From NCBI RefSeq assembly GCF_016863515.1, contig NZ_BOPA01000016.1, positions 1 to 64,000 on the forward strand: 64,000 nucleotides of DNA. The letters are read 5' to 3'. This stretch comes from Micromonospora gifhornensis. Its GTDB lineage: Bacteria > Actinomycetota > Actinomycetes > Mycobacteriales > Micromonosporaceae. Under the pieces are notes generated by a model, which worked only from the letters and a program-made list of their open reading frames with translations, had not been told where the DNA came from and did no database searches. Position 1 is the stretch's first letter, and every line of letters begins with the position of its first letter. The position numbers and the translations under genes are program-made. Positions 41,757 to 49,913 of this stretch are shown here, in pieces.

Positions 41757-42460
41757 CCGGCCCGGCCACGGCCCGCCGGCCGTACGTGCTGCTCAGCTGC
41801 GCCACCTCGATCGACGGCTACATCGACGACGCCACCGACGAACGGCTGATGCTGTCCAACGACGCCGACCTGGACCGGGTCGACGAGGTACGTGCCAGCT
41901 GCGACGCCATCCTGGTGGGTGCCGGGACCGTCCGCCGCGACGACCCCCGCCTGCTGGTGCGCTGCGACCGCCGCCGCGCCGACCGGATCGCCCGTGGCCT
42001 GCCGGAGTCCCCGATCCGGGTGACAGTGACCGGCTGCGGGGACCTGGACCCGGCGGCCCGGTTCTTCACCGTCGGTGACACCGAGCGGATCGTCTACTGT
42101 GCCAGCGCCGCCTTGGAGAAGACCCGGCACCGGGTGGGGGAGCGGGCCACAGTGGTCGACGCCGGTGACCCGATCGACCTGTCCCGGGCCCTGACCGACC
42201 TGGCCGACCGAGGAGTACGCCGACTGCTTGTGGAAGGTGGTGCCCTGGTCCACGGCCAGTTCCTCACCGCGGGGCTCGCCGACGAACTGCACCTGGTGGT
42301 GGCCCCCTTCTTCGTGGGCGACCGTCGGGCACCCCGCTTCGTCGGCGACGGCCGGTTCCCGTGGCATTCCGCCCGACGCGCCCAGGTGGTCGAGGCCCGC
42401 CAGATCGGCGACGTGGTGCTGACCCGCTACGCCCTGTCGGAACGCTGCGAACTGGCCTAG
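41753..42460 (+). CDS. RibD C-terminal/dihydrofolate-reductase-like reductase
   Basis: A 235-aa stand-alone reductase of the RibD-C family, which reduces the ribosyl side chain of the RibA product to a ribityl chain using NAD(P)H. Visible motifs are LSCATSIDGYIDD, DAILVGAGTVRRDDP and RRLLVEGGALVHGQFL. No deaminase domain is fused. GTG 41753 overlaps the ribA stop by 4 bp (GTGA), so the two act in sequence. It is the last gene of the operon, and its product would be a ribityl- or ribosyl-aminopyrimidine rather than riboflavin. Confidence 0.88.
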   Translation: MTGPATARRPYVLLSCATSIDGYIDDATDERLMLSNDADLDRVDEVRASCDAILVGAGTVRRDDPRLLVRCDRRRADRIARGLPESPIRVTVTGCGDLDPAARFFTVGDTERIVYCASAALEKTRHRVGERATVVDAGDPIDLSRALTDLADRGVRRLLVEGGALVHGQFLTAGLADELHLVVAPFFVGDRRAPRFVGDGRFPWHSARRAQVVEARQIGDVVLTRYALSERCELA

Positions 42461-42475
42461 CGTCCGGATCCCCTC

Positions 42476-42673
42476 GTGCTGACGGTCTGCGGCCTGCATC
42501 GGTTGCAGGTCGAGACGCTGGCCGACAACGCCGCGATGATCCGAGCAGCCACCCAGGCCGGGTTCGTGCGCGAAGGCACCCTGCGCCGCGCGGCATGGGT
42601 GCATGGGGAATTCGCTGACCAGGTCGTTCTCGGGCTACTCGCCACCGAATGGGACGCCGACGCGCGGGGCTAG
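42476..42673 (+). pseudogene. 5'-truncated GNAT acetyltransferase remnant
   Basis: Only the last 65 residues of a RimJ/RimL-type N-acetyltransferase remain: GLHRLQVETLADNAAMIRAA, then GFVREGTLRRAAW and FADQVVLGLLATEW. These match the CoA-binding and C-terminal strands of the family, but the first two thirds of the domain are missing upstream, where the RibD-type gene ends 15 bp away. A deletion next to the operon is likely. A short GTG-started peptide could still be made. Confidence 0.75.
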
Positions 42674-43437
42674 GTGCCAGGCTGTGGCACCCACCGGTCG
42701 CCGAGGGCTGTGTGGAGGGCCAGCAGGACAAGGCTGATCACGATCGACGCGAGGATGCCCAGTCCGAGACCAAGGATGCCGCTGTCTCGCCGGTCAACGT
42801 GCCCGGCCGGAGTCGCCGAAGCCGACCACGGGTGCTCCCGGGCCCACCAGTACAGCAACCCGAGGCCGTACGGTGTGATGGAGATCAGCCAGAACCAGAA
42901 CCACCGAGTGCCCCGTACCGGAGCCGGTCCGGCGACGACGACGCCGACAGAGATGACAGCGAGGACGAGACCCGCCCAGATGACGACGGGTGTCGGTAGG
43001 TGGAGTGCGCCGGCCCGGTGTTCGAGGCCGGAGGCTCGCAGGTCCTGCGCGACACCGATGGCACCAGGCCCGGAGTAGCTGCCATTGTCGACGGTGTCGG
43101 TGATGGTCACCTGGTCGAACCGGTCGGTGTCGGTCCAGTGCCTCCGGCCGTCGGGGGTTCTCCACGCGAACAGGGGACCGAGGGTGTCGGAGCTGTGCAA
43201 GGCGGGAGTGTCGAACCATCGTGGAGGGGTGCTGACGTCCCATCGGTCGCCCCACTGGTATGCCGTGATGCGGCCCGCAGCGGCGTCCGCCCTCGCCTGG
43301 TCGTAGCCCTGCTGCCGGGGAGCCGTCCACCAGGTCATCCCCGCCGCGAGCAGCCAGAGGAGAACCAGAGCGAGCCGCAGCGCAGGCCACCACCGCCACG
43401 TTCGTCCGGCCGGTGCGCCGGGTGCGCCTTCATTCAT
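42670..43437 (-). CDS. Membrane protein of unknown function
   Basis: A 255-aa protein that I do not recognise. It has a helix at residues 20-40 (ALRLALVLLWLLAAGMTWW), an extracytoplasmic region of about 100 residues rich in Trp, Asp and Thr (WDVSTPPRWFDTPALHSSD), two further helices (IWAGLVLAVISVGVVVAG and FWFWLISITPYGLGLLYW) and a last helix near the C-terminus. It overlaps the GNAT remnant 3' end by 4 bp, convergently. It is likely co-transcribed with the small membrane protein at 43460 (22 bp upstream). Confidence 0.7.
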   Translation of the reverse strand: MNEGAPGAPAGRTWRWWPALRLALVLLWLLAAGMTWWTAPRQQGYDQARADAAAGRITAYQWGDRWDVSTPPRWFDTPALHSSDTLGPLFAWRTPDGRRHWTDTDRFDQVTITDTVDNGSYSGPGAIGVAQDLRASGLEHRAGALHLPTPVVIWAGLVLAVISVGVVVAGPAPVRGTRWFWFWLISITPYGLGLLYWWAREHPWSASATPAGHVDRRDSGILGLGLGILASIVISLVLLALHTALGDRWVPQPGT

Positions 43438-43459
43438 GACCAGCAGCTCCCGTCGCTTG

Positions 43460-43741
43460 TCAGTCCGTTCCCCCTCCGCCACCGCCTGAGCCGAAGTGTG
43501 CCGCGTCGCCGTAGACGGCGTTCTCCGCGATGGCGGCGGAGTGCCGGTCGGGCACCCCTCCGCCCGGCCCGACGACGCCGCGACGAGGGCGCGGCGAATC
43601 ACGGCGGATGGCACGCATGGCGGATCGTGCGGCTGCCGCCTTCTCCTCGACGGTCTGCGGCTGGCGACGGCCACGCCTGTAGATCAGGACTGCGATGCCC
43701 ATGGCGAGCCCGATGCCGGCGAGCAGGAGATACCACCACAT
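43460..43741 (-). CDS. Small single-pass membrane protein
   Basis: A 93-aa protein with one N-terminal helix (MWWYLLLAGIGLAMGIAVLIY), a basic stop-transfer (RRGRR), a predicted helical stretch (VEEKAAAARSAMRAIRR) and a Gly-rich C-terminal tail (HFGSGGGGGGTD). No known function. Probably the first gene of a two-gene unit with 42670-43437. Confidence 0.65.
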   Translation of the reverse strand: MWWYLLLAGIGLAMGIAVLIYRRGRRQPQTVEEKAAAARSAMRAIRRDSPRPRRGVVGPGGGVPDRHSAAIAENAVYGDAAHFGSGGGGGGTD

Positions 43742-43879
43742 GTGCTCACCGTAGAAGGGGCGTGCATCTGCCGACGAGGCGCAGCGGGATAACCGTTGGT
43801 GGCCGTGGCACGGGGTCGGGCAGCATCAGGGCATGATGCTTCTCGTTCCCTGCGACCCGGTGCGGCTGGAGTCATCAGG

Positions 43880-44641
43880 ATGACGACCACCTACCGGCTG
43901 CTGCGGCAGACGAGCCGCACCTCGCGATTCGCTGCGGTCACCGTCGAGGTTGCGCCATCGAGTGGGCCTGAGGTGGAGGTGACCGCTGCCGTCACCACAG
44001 CACACCGACGGGAAGCCGACCTGGGCGCTCGGTGGGCGCTGCGCGGCCTCCCGGCGGCGGCGAAGGTCACGGTGACCGACGTGCTCACCACCGAGGTCGA
44101 CACGACTACGGGAGACGTCCACGAGGCCACCGCCCGCGCCGTGTGGCAGGCCCTGGGCATCGAACACCCGACACCGTACGTGGGGTTCGGCGACCCTCGG
44201 ATGGTCGCATCCTGGCTCGACGACATGGCGGGCCGACGGCTCGAGGCGGTGACGGAAGCCCGGTACTGGTACGCCGGACGATGCGAGCCCGACGCTGCGA
44301 GCCTGCTGCACGCGTGGCTGCACTTCGAATCCGCCCTGCCCGTCGGCCTGCACGGCATGGGTGACCGGTTGATGCTGGCGAAGGAGGGCCCGTACCCCTC
44401 CTACGACATGGGTGAGTACGGGGAGACAAGGGTCGGCCCGGCACTGGGTCCGGGCGTACTGTCCGGGTTCGTCGGGGCCAGACTTGTCGACGGCACCGTG
44501 ATCATCGGCCCGGACGGCGACCTGATCTGCGCTGCTCTGATGCTGCGGTCGGCCGTCCCACGGTCGGATTCGGCAGGACACGCACTCGCGGGCCGATGGA
44601 GCAGGGCGAAGCAGGGCAGCCGGGATGTGGTTACCTTCTGA
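43880..44641 (+). CDS. Conserved-looking protein of unknown function
   Basis: A 253-aa soluble protein without a recognised domain. It has an N-terminal beta-rich region (TYRLLRQTSRTSRFAAVTVEV), central helices (VWQALGIEHPTPYVGFGDP) and a Gly-rich C-terminal part (GPALGPGVLSGFVGARLVDG). No signal peptide or membrane helix. ATG 43880 has only a weak AGGA nearby. It ends one base before the YjbR gene, so the two may form an operon. Confidence 0.6.
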   Translation: MTTTYRLLRQTSRTSRFAAVTVEVAPSSGPEVEVTAAVTTAHRREADLGARWALRGLPAAAKVTVTDVLTTEVDTTTGDVHEATARAVWQALGIEHPTPYVGFGDPRMVASWLDDMAGRRLEAVTEARYWYAGRCEPDAASLLHAWLHFESALPVGLHGMGDRLMLAKEGPYPSYDMGEYGETRVGPALGPGVLSGFVGARLVDGTVIIGPDGDLICAALMLRSAVPRSDSAGHALAGRWSRAKQGSRDVVTF

Positions 44642-44642
44642 T

Positions 44643-45041
44643 ATGCCGCATCCCATCATGTTCGACGAGGCGGACCCGATCCTGGGCCGGGTGCGGACGC
44701 TCGCCCTGGCCTTCCCCGACGCGGCCGAGAAGGTCTCCCATGGACGTCCCGCCTTCTTCACCACGAAGGTCTTCGCCTACTACGGCGGTTCGGTGAAGGT
44801 CGACGGCGTCTATCGCCAGCACGACCAGTCGGTGATGGTGCTTGTCGACCCCGAGGAGCGCGCGGCGCTGCTGACGGAGGAGCGGTGCTTCGTGCCGGCC
44901 TACCTGGGCCCCTCCGGCTGGGTGGGGGTGGACCTGACCGACGACACCAGCTGGGACGAGGTCGGCGAACTGCTCGACGCCAGCTATCGACTCACGGCCG
45001 GGGCCCGCCGGATCGCGCGGCTCGACGCCCGGCAGCCCTGA
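44643..45041 (+). CDS. MmcQ/YjbR family protein
   Basis: A 132-aa small cytoplasmic protein of the MmcQ/YjbR (DUF419) family, with a double-wing DNA-binding-like fold. The family pattern LALAFPDAAEKVSHGRPAFF, then VMVLVDPEERAALL and GWVGVDLTDDTSWDEVGELL is clear. Biochemical role unknown. ATG 44643 directly follows the upstream stop. Confidence 0.85.
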   Translation: MPHPIMFDEADPILGRVRTLALAFPDAAEKVSHGRPAFFTTKVFAYYGGSVKVDGVYRQHDQSVMVLVDPEERAALLTEERCFVPAYLGPSGWVGVDLTDDTSWDEVGELLDASYRLTAGARRIARLDARQP

Positions 45042-45064
45042 GCATCGCGCAGCCGCTCGGCAGC

Positions 45065-45691
45065 TCAACCGTAGGCGCCGGCGCGGGCGGCGGTGGCTGC
45101 GCTGCGGGCCACCTGTTCGGGAAGGCGGGGGTCGGGCGCGGACCGCAGGAGTACCAGTTCGTGGTACAGCGGGGCGGTGGCGGCGATGAGCAGCCGGCGC
45201 GCATCGATGCCTGCCGGTATCTCACCGCGGTCGACGGCGCGCCGCACGATGTCGGTGCAGCGGTCGTACCGGTCGGTCCAGAAGGCACGTAGGGCCGTGG
45301 CGGCCTGTCCGGATCGGAACGACGCGGCGATCAGCGCGACGGTCACCGGATCACCGGTCAGTGCGCCATGGACCTCCTGGTTCACCTCGACCAGGTCGCC
45401 TTCGAGTGAACCGGTGTCGGGTGGACGCCAGGCGTCGACGCTGGCCTCGTGCAGGACGTCGGCCAGCAGGCCACCGACATCCCGCCAGCGCCGATACACA
45501 GTCGTGCGGTGTACGCCGGAGCGCTCAGCCACCACGTCGATGCTCAGCGAGTCGTAGCCGTGCTGCACCAGCTGGGCGAGGGCGGCGTCCAGCACCCGAC
45601 GGCGTACCGCGGCACTGCGCCCACCGGGGCGGCGCGCCCGGTCGGTCGCGGAGTCGTCGGGAAGTTCGCTTGTCGGTCGTGGCGACGCCAT
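45065..45691 (-). CDS. TetR-family transcriptional regulator
   Basis: A 208-aa regulator with an N-terminal TetR HTH (VLDAALAQLVQHGYDSLSID, then GVHRTTVYRRWRDVGGLL) and an all-helical ligand-binding domain with TetR_C-type end (AVDRGEIPAGIDARRLL). It is divergent from the streptogramin-lyase-like gene, with 88 bp between, and a 12-bp palindrome lies 16 bp upstream of its start. It probably controls both its own gene and the lyase gene. Ligand unknown. Confidence 0.9.
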   Translation of the reverse strand: MASPRPTSELPDDSATDRARRPGGRSAAVRRRVLDAALAQLVQHGYDSLSIDVVAERSGVHRTTVYRRWRDVGGLLADVLHEASVDAWRPPDTGSLEGDLVEVNQEVHGALTGDPVTVALIAASFRSGQAATALRAFWTDRYDRCTDIVRRAVDRGEIPAGIDARRLLIAATAPLYHELVLLRSAPDPRLPEQVARSAATAARAGAYG

Positions 45692-45706
45692 GCCACGATG
45701 CTATCG

Positions 45707-45718
45707 CTACATGTGTAG
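45707..45718. promoter_or_regulatory. 12-bp palindrome between TetR and lyase genes
   Basis: CTACA and TGTAG are perfect arms around TG, 16-27 bp upstream of the TetR start, in an AT-rich window where the tetR promoter -10 would lie. It may be the TetR autoregulatory operator. Confidence 0.5.
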
Positions 45719-45779
45719 TTTTAGTGAACGGGACCGAGATCGAAGCCATCGCCGTCGCAAACGGACTGGAGCAGACGCC

Positions 45780-46667
45780 ATGACCGTGATTGAGGAGTAC
45801 GGGGTGGTCGACCCCGGTGCCGGCCCGTACGGCATCACCACCGGCCCCGACGGTGCCCTGTGGTTCACCCTCGTCCACGCCGGCCAGATCGGACGCATGG
45901 TCCCGGGCGAGGAACCCACCACCTACCAACTCGACCCGGCCGGGCAGCCCACGATCATCACCACCGGCCCCGACGGTGCGCTGTGGTTCACCGAGTCTCG
46001 GGCCCACCACATCGGCCGGATCACCACCGGCGGGGTGATCACCCGATTTCCGGTGCCCAGCCGCGACGGCGGCCCGTACGGCATCGCCGCCGGGCCCGAC
46101 GGTGCCCTGTGGTTCACCGAGATGAACGCCGACCGCATCGGCCGGATCACCCCCGGTGGAGAGAGCACCGAGTTCCCGCTCCCGGTCACCGGTGCCTACC
46201 CCTCGGCCATCACCGCAGGCACCGACGGCGGCATGTGGTTCACGATGAACCAGGCCAACGCGATCGGCCGGATCGACATGGACGGCACCATCACCACCTG
46301 TCCGCTGCCGACGGAAGCCGCCGCCCCGGTGGGCATCACCACCGGCCCCGACGGCGCGATCTGGTTCGTCGAGATCGCCGCCGGCCAGATCGGGCGGATC
46401 ACCCCCGACGGCACGATCACCGAGTTCCCGCTACCGGACCGCGCCGCCCGACCGCACGCCATCACCAGCGACGGCGATGGCCGCCTGTGGTTCACCGAGT
46501 GGGCGGGCAACCGGGTCGGGTCCATCACCACGGACGGGATCATCGACATCCACGACCTGCCGACCCCTCGCTCGGAGCCGCACGGCATCACCCTCGGACC
46601 CGACGGGGCCCTGTGGACGGCACTGGAAAACGGAGCGCTGGCCCGCATCGCCATCCCCGGGCGATGA
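45780..46667 (+). CDS. Virginiamycin B lyase-like seven-bladed propeller (streptogramin B lyase family)
   Basis: A 295-aa beta-propeller made of seven repeats of the form PYGITTGPDGALWFTE. Length matches Vgb lyases, which open the ring of type B streptogramins by elimination. His226 (RPHAIT), Glu266 and His268 (SEPHGIT) and Glu283 (ALENG) fall at the places of the four catalytic-site residues of staphylococcal Vgb as I recall them (His228, Glu268, His270, Glu284). No signal peptide is seen, so it would be cytoplasmic. Divergence from a TetR gene supports inducible resistance. Another lactonase-like activity cannot be excluded, because many propellers share the repeat. Confidence 0.83.
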   Translation: MTVIEEYGVVDPGAGPYGITTGPDGALWFTLVHAGQIGRMVPGEEPTTYQLDPAGQPTIITTGPDGALWFTESRAHHIGRITTGGVITRFPVPSRDGGPYGIAAGPDGALWFTEMNADRIGRITPGGESTEFPLPVTGAYPSAITAGTDGGMWFTMNQANAIGRIDMDGTITTCPLPTEAAAPVGITTGPDGAIWFVEIAAGQIGRITPDGTITEFPLPDRAARPHAITSDGDGRLWFTEWAGNRVGSITTDGIIDIHDLPTPRSEPHGITLGPDGALWTALENGALARIAIPGR

Positions 46668-46697
46668 CGGCGACGCGGACCGACCTGGCGCGAAGCG

Positions 46698-47264
46698 TCA
46701 GGGGATGAGCCGGTCGAGCAGGTCGAACCGCTCGAACGGCTGGTCGTAGTCACCGAAGTGCCCGTCGTCGCGCACGATCTGGGTGCCGCCGAGCCGCTCG
46801 AACATGGCCCGTCCCTGCCGGTCGTCGCAGCCGTACGGATCGGTGCGGGAGTTGACGAAGTAGATGTCCCGCACGTGCTCCCGGATCGCAGCCCAGCCGT
46901 AGCTCGGTTGCAGGACCGGCTCCTCCTCGGCGTTGGGTGGGGTGCAGTAGCCGGCGACCAGGATCGCCTGGGCGACTGTCACGTCCAGGTGTTCCAGGAG
47001 CGCGAGCAGCAGGGCCGCCCCGCCGGAATGCCCCACCAGGACGGTGTCCTCGTCAAAGGTGTGGCTGCCCAGCACCTTCGGCAGGAACGTGGAGATCGGC
47101 TCGACGTTGATGCCCGGGTGGTGCGGCACCTCGACGGCATATCCCCGCGTGGCGAGCCGCCCGGCCAGCCAGCGATACCAGCAGTTGTCCGGGCTGCCGC
47201 CGGTCCCGTGGAAGATGATCGCGTTGCGTCCCACCGTGCCCCCATCCGAGTTTCGCCGATCCAA
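46698..47264 (-). CDS. RBBP9/YdeN-type serine hydrolase
   Basis: A 188-aa small alpha/beta hydrolase. It has the oxyanion region IIFHGTGGSPDNCWYRWL, the nucleophile elbow VLVGHSGGAALLL (Ser near 80), the acid in FVNSRTDPYGC and the His in VRDDGHFGDYD. Family members act on small esters; the substrate is unknown. Start at ATG 47264; a GTG 30 bp later with a GGGGG tract upstream is an alternative. It is downstream of the acetyltransferase gene (32 bp). Confidence 0.8.
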   Translation of the reverse strand: MDRRNSDGGTVGRNAIIFHGTGGSPDNCWYRWLAGRLATRGYAVEVPHHPGINVEPISTFLPKVLGSHTFDEDTVLVGHSGGAALLLALLEHLDVTVAQAILVAGYCTPPNAEEEPVLQPSYGWAAIREHVRDIYFVNSRTDPYGCDDRQGRAMFERLGGTQIVRDDGHFGDYDQPFERFDLLDRLIP

Positions 47265-47296
47265 TCACCCGAGTCCGACACAATCGGCGGGCCGGC

Positions 47297-47881
47297 TCAC
47301 CGCCCGTGGGCTGAAACGGCGGCGGGTGGGCCGTCGGCGGGGTCCGAGGCGCGGTCGAGGAACATCAGTCGGGCCCGCTTGTGCGGCAGGTCGATCAGCG
47401 GCCCTTCGGCGAAGCCTGCCCGCTTCAGTCGGGCGATGGCCTTGTCGTTGCGGGCGTCCGGCTCCATCACCAGCCGCAGTCGGGTGGGGTCGGTGAAGAC
47501 GAATGCGATGAACTCGGCCAGCAGGGTGCCGGTGAAGCCCGGCTCGGGCCGTACCGGGGTGCCGATCAGCAGGTGACCGCCGTGGTCGCCGGGGCGTACC
47601 GGGTAGCACTCGCCGACCGGGTCGTGTTCGGGCTGGTAGGTCTGGAACAGCGCCACCGGCTGCCCGTCGCGCAGGGTCAGCCAGGCGTGGTGGGTGGGCA
47701 GCGAGTCGACGTACCGGTAGATCTCGGCGACCCGGTCGCGGTCGGCGTCGCGCATCCCCCAGAACCGGGCCCGTTCCTGGCTGGTCCAGCCATGGATGAC
47801 CTCGGCGTCGGCGTCGGGATCGACCGGCCGGAAGGTGACCGTCCCGAAGCCGGGGACCTGCCGCTGGTAGTGGTCAGTCAT
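47297..47881 (-). CDS. Siderophore-type GNAT acyltransferase (DesC/IucB/AlcB-like), second copy
   Basis: A 194-aa acyltransferase of the AlcB/IucB type that acylates N-hydroxy-diamines. Matching blocks are VIHGWTSQERARFWGMRDAD, AWLTLRDGQPVALFQTYQPE and RLVMEPDARNDKAIARLKRAGF. It is a paralogue of the DesC-like gene at 56935-57513, with the same H-G-W and M-E-P-D-x-R-N motifs. It overlaps the penicillin-acylase gene by 8 bp. It may give a different acyl chain (succinyl, acetyl or other) to the hydroxamate siderophore. Confidence 0.87.
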   Translation of the reverse strand: MTDHYQRQVPGFGTVTFRPVDPDADAEVIHGWTSQERARFWGMRDADRDRVAEIYRYVDSLPTHHAWLTLRDGQPVALFQTYQPEHDPVGECYPVRPGDHGGHLLIGTPVRPEPGFTGTLLAEFIAFVFTDPTRLRLVMEPDARNDKAIARLKRAGFAEGPLIDLPHKRARLMFLDRASDPADGPPAAVSAHGR

Positions 47882-49913
47882 CGTGCTCCTCGGTCAGCCG
47901 GTCCCAGTCGCCTGTCACCTCGATCAGGTCGCCGCGTACCCACAGGGGCAGTTGGTCGTCGTGGTGCGGCCCGGCGCCGGTGGCGCCCAGCGGCACCACC
48001 CACCGGCTGTTCTCCCGCCGGCCCAGGTCCCACACGTAGCGGGCGGACGGGCCACGTCCGCACAGGTCGGTGACGCCGGGAATGCTGGAGGTGGCCAGCA
48101 CGCAGTCGTGGTCCCCGGCCAGTTCCGGTCCCGGTGCGGCGGCCGGGTCGGGCAGCGCCCGCCACGCCGCGAGCCGGTGCCGCTCACCCCAGCGGCGGGT
48201 GTCGTCGGCCGCCGCGACCTGTTCGGCCGCCGTCCGCACCAGTTCCGCCGGGTCGAGGCCGGGCAGGTCGGCGCGCAGCAGCGAGGGCAGCGCGTACCCG
48301 ATCCGGGGCAGCAGGGTCAGCCAGGGCGTGAACACCTCCGGGTGGGCCGGTGGTGTGGTCAGCTCGGCCAGCGCCGGGTGGGCGGCGAGCGCGTGGACCA
48401 CCGCCGCCCGCAGGTCGGCGAAGCGGGCCGCGTCGACGCTGTCGGCGGCCATCCGGCGGTCCCAGCGCAGCAACCGATCCCGCAGCGCCTGCGCCGGTGC
48501 GCTGAGACCGTCGACGTCGGCGAGCAGGTCCAGCAGCGGTCCGGCCGCCGCCAGGTAGGTGTCGGTGTGCACGGAGGCCATCTGCTCGGCCCGCCAGTCG
48601 GTGCGCTCGCCGAGCAGCTCACGGATCCGGTCGGCCCGGTACGGCGGGGCGTACTCCACGCCGAGGCCGGCGGAGATGCTGCGTTCGTTGGCCATCACCG
48701 CAACCTGGTCGACCGGGCGTTTCGGCATCGGATGCCAGCCCTGCCAGGCGTACGCGGGCTCCCAGGCGGGCACCACCCGCAGCCCGTTGTCCGGGTGTCG
48801 GCGGGGGACCCGGCCGGCGACCCGGTGCAGCAGCCCACCGGCGGTGTCCGCGGCCAGCACCACGTTGACCGGCTCCACCCAGCCGTCGAGGGCGGCGTCC
48901 AGATCGCCGACGGTACGGGCGCGCAGCAGCGCGGGCAGTACGGCGAAGCCGAGGTCGCCGGTGACCCGGGGCGGATACCGCAGGCTGACCGTCACCTCGG
49001 GCTGCTCGTCGGGGCCGCCGGAGATCACCGGCCCCCGCTCGGTCTCGATCACCTCGACCTCGACCGGATCAGCACCGGCCACCTCGATGGTCTCGACGTG
49101 CCGGTGCACCGGCTGCCACCCCTGCTGCCCGTACGCCTGCACGCCGTCACCGTCGCGGCGCAGCCGTTCGGCGTACACGTCCTGGTAGTCGGCGGAAGCG
49201 TTGGTGATGGCCCAGGCGACCGTGCCGGCGTGCCCGAAATGCGCGATGCCCGGTACGCCGGGCACGGCGAAGCCGAGCACGTCGTACTCCGGGCAGGCCA
49301 GCCGGATCTGCTGGTAGATGCCGGGGGCCTCGATGAAGCGGTGCGGGTCACCGGCGATCAGCGCCGTGCCGGTGGCGGTGCGCTCGCCAGCCAGCAGCCA
49401 GCCGTTGCTGCCGGAGGTGCCGTGCCCGTCGACGGCGAACAGTCGGGCCGCGCCCGGACCGAGCCGGCGGATCACGTGTTCGCGCCAGAGCTTGCCCGGG
49501 AAGCCGGCGAAGAGCACATGGTGGCCGAGCCAGATCGCCAGCGGCGTCCACGGCTCCCAGCGTCCGGGGTTCAGCCCGGTGGCGGCGAACTCGGGTGCGC
49601 GTGCCGCACCGGCGGCCAGCCCGGCGTTGACCCCGTCGACGTAGCGACCCACCCACGCGGCGGTCGCCGGGTCGAGGGCGGCGTGGCAGCGGCGGGCGGT
49701 GTCGTCCAGCCGTACCCGGCGGGCGAAGCTGTCCCAGCTCAGCGCCTCCGGCCCGAGAAAGGCGGCGCTGCTGCCCTGGGAGCGGTGCCGTTCCACCTCG
49801 ATCTGCCAGGCCCGGTCCCGCGCGGTGACCCGGCCCTGGGCGAACGCCAGCGCCTCATGGTCGTCGGCGCGCAGATGCGGAATCCCGTACCCGTCGCGGT
49901 ACCGCTTGCTCAT
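47874..49913 (-). CDS. Penicillin acylase-family Ntn hydrolase
   Basis: A 679-aa protein of the penicillin/acyl-homoserine lactone acylase family. The autocatalytic cleavage and nucleophile site is HGTSGSNGW (Ser near residue 171; usual form G-S-N-N/G-W), followed by GTALIAGDPHRF. The alpha, spacer and beta parts fit the family length, but there is no signal peptide, so it is likely cytoplasmic. It lies inside the siderophore locus, coupled to a FecE-type ATPase (4-bp overlap) and an acyltransferase. It probably trims or exchanges an acyl or aryl-acyl group on the siderophore or on imported ferri-siderophore. The substrate is inference. Confidence 0.88.
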   Translation of the reverse strand: MSKRYRDGYGIPHLRADDHEALAFAQGRVTARDRAWQIEVERHRSQGSSAAFLGPEALSWDSFARRVRLDDTARRCHAALDPATAAWVGRYVDGVNAGLAAGAARAPEFAATGLNPGRWEPWTPLAIWLGHHVLFAGFPGKLWREHVIRRLGPGAARLFAVDGHGTSGSNGWLLAGERTATGTALIAGDPHRFIEAPGIYQQIRLACPEYDVLGFAVPGVPGIAHFGHAGTVAWAITNASADYQDVYAERLRRDGDGVQAYGQQGWQPVHRHVETIEVAGADPVEVEVIETERGPVISGGPDEQPEVTVSLRYPPRVTGDLGFAVLPALLRARTVGDLDAALDGWVEPVNVVLAADTAGGLLHRVAGRVPRRHPDNGLRVVPAWEPAYAWQGWHPMPKRPVDQVAVMANERSISAGLGVEYAPPYRADRIRELLGERTDWRAEQMASVHTDTYLAAAGPLLDLLADVDGLSAPAQALRDRLLRWDRRMAADSVDAARFADLRAAVVHALAAHPALAELTTPPAHPEVFTPWLTLLPRIGYALPSLLRADLPGLDPAELVRTAAEQVAAADDTRRWGERHRLAAWRALPDPAAAPGPELAGDHDCVLATSSIPGVTDLCGRGPSARYVWDLGRRENSRWVVPLGATGAGPHHDDQLPLWVRGDLIEVTGDWDRLTEEHDD

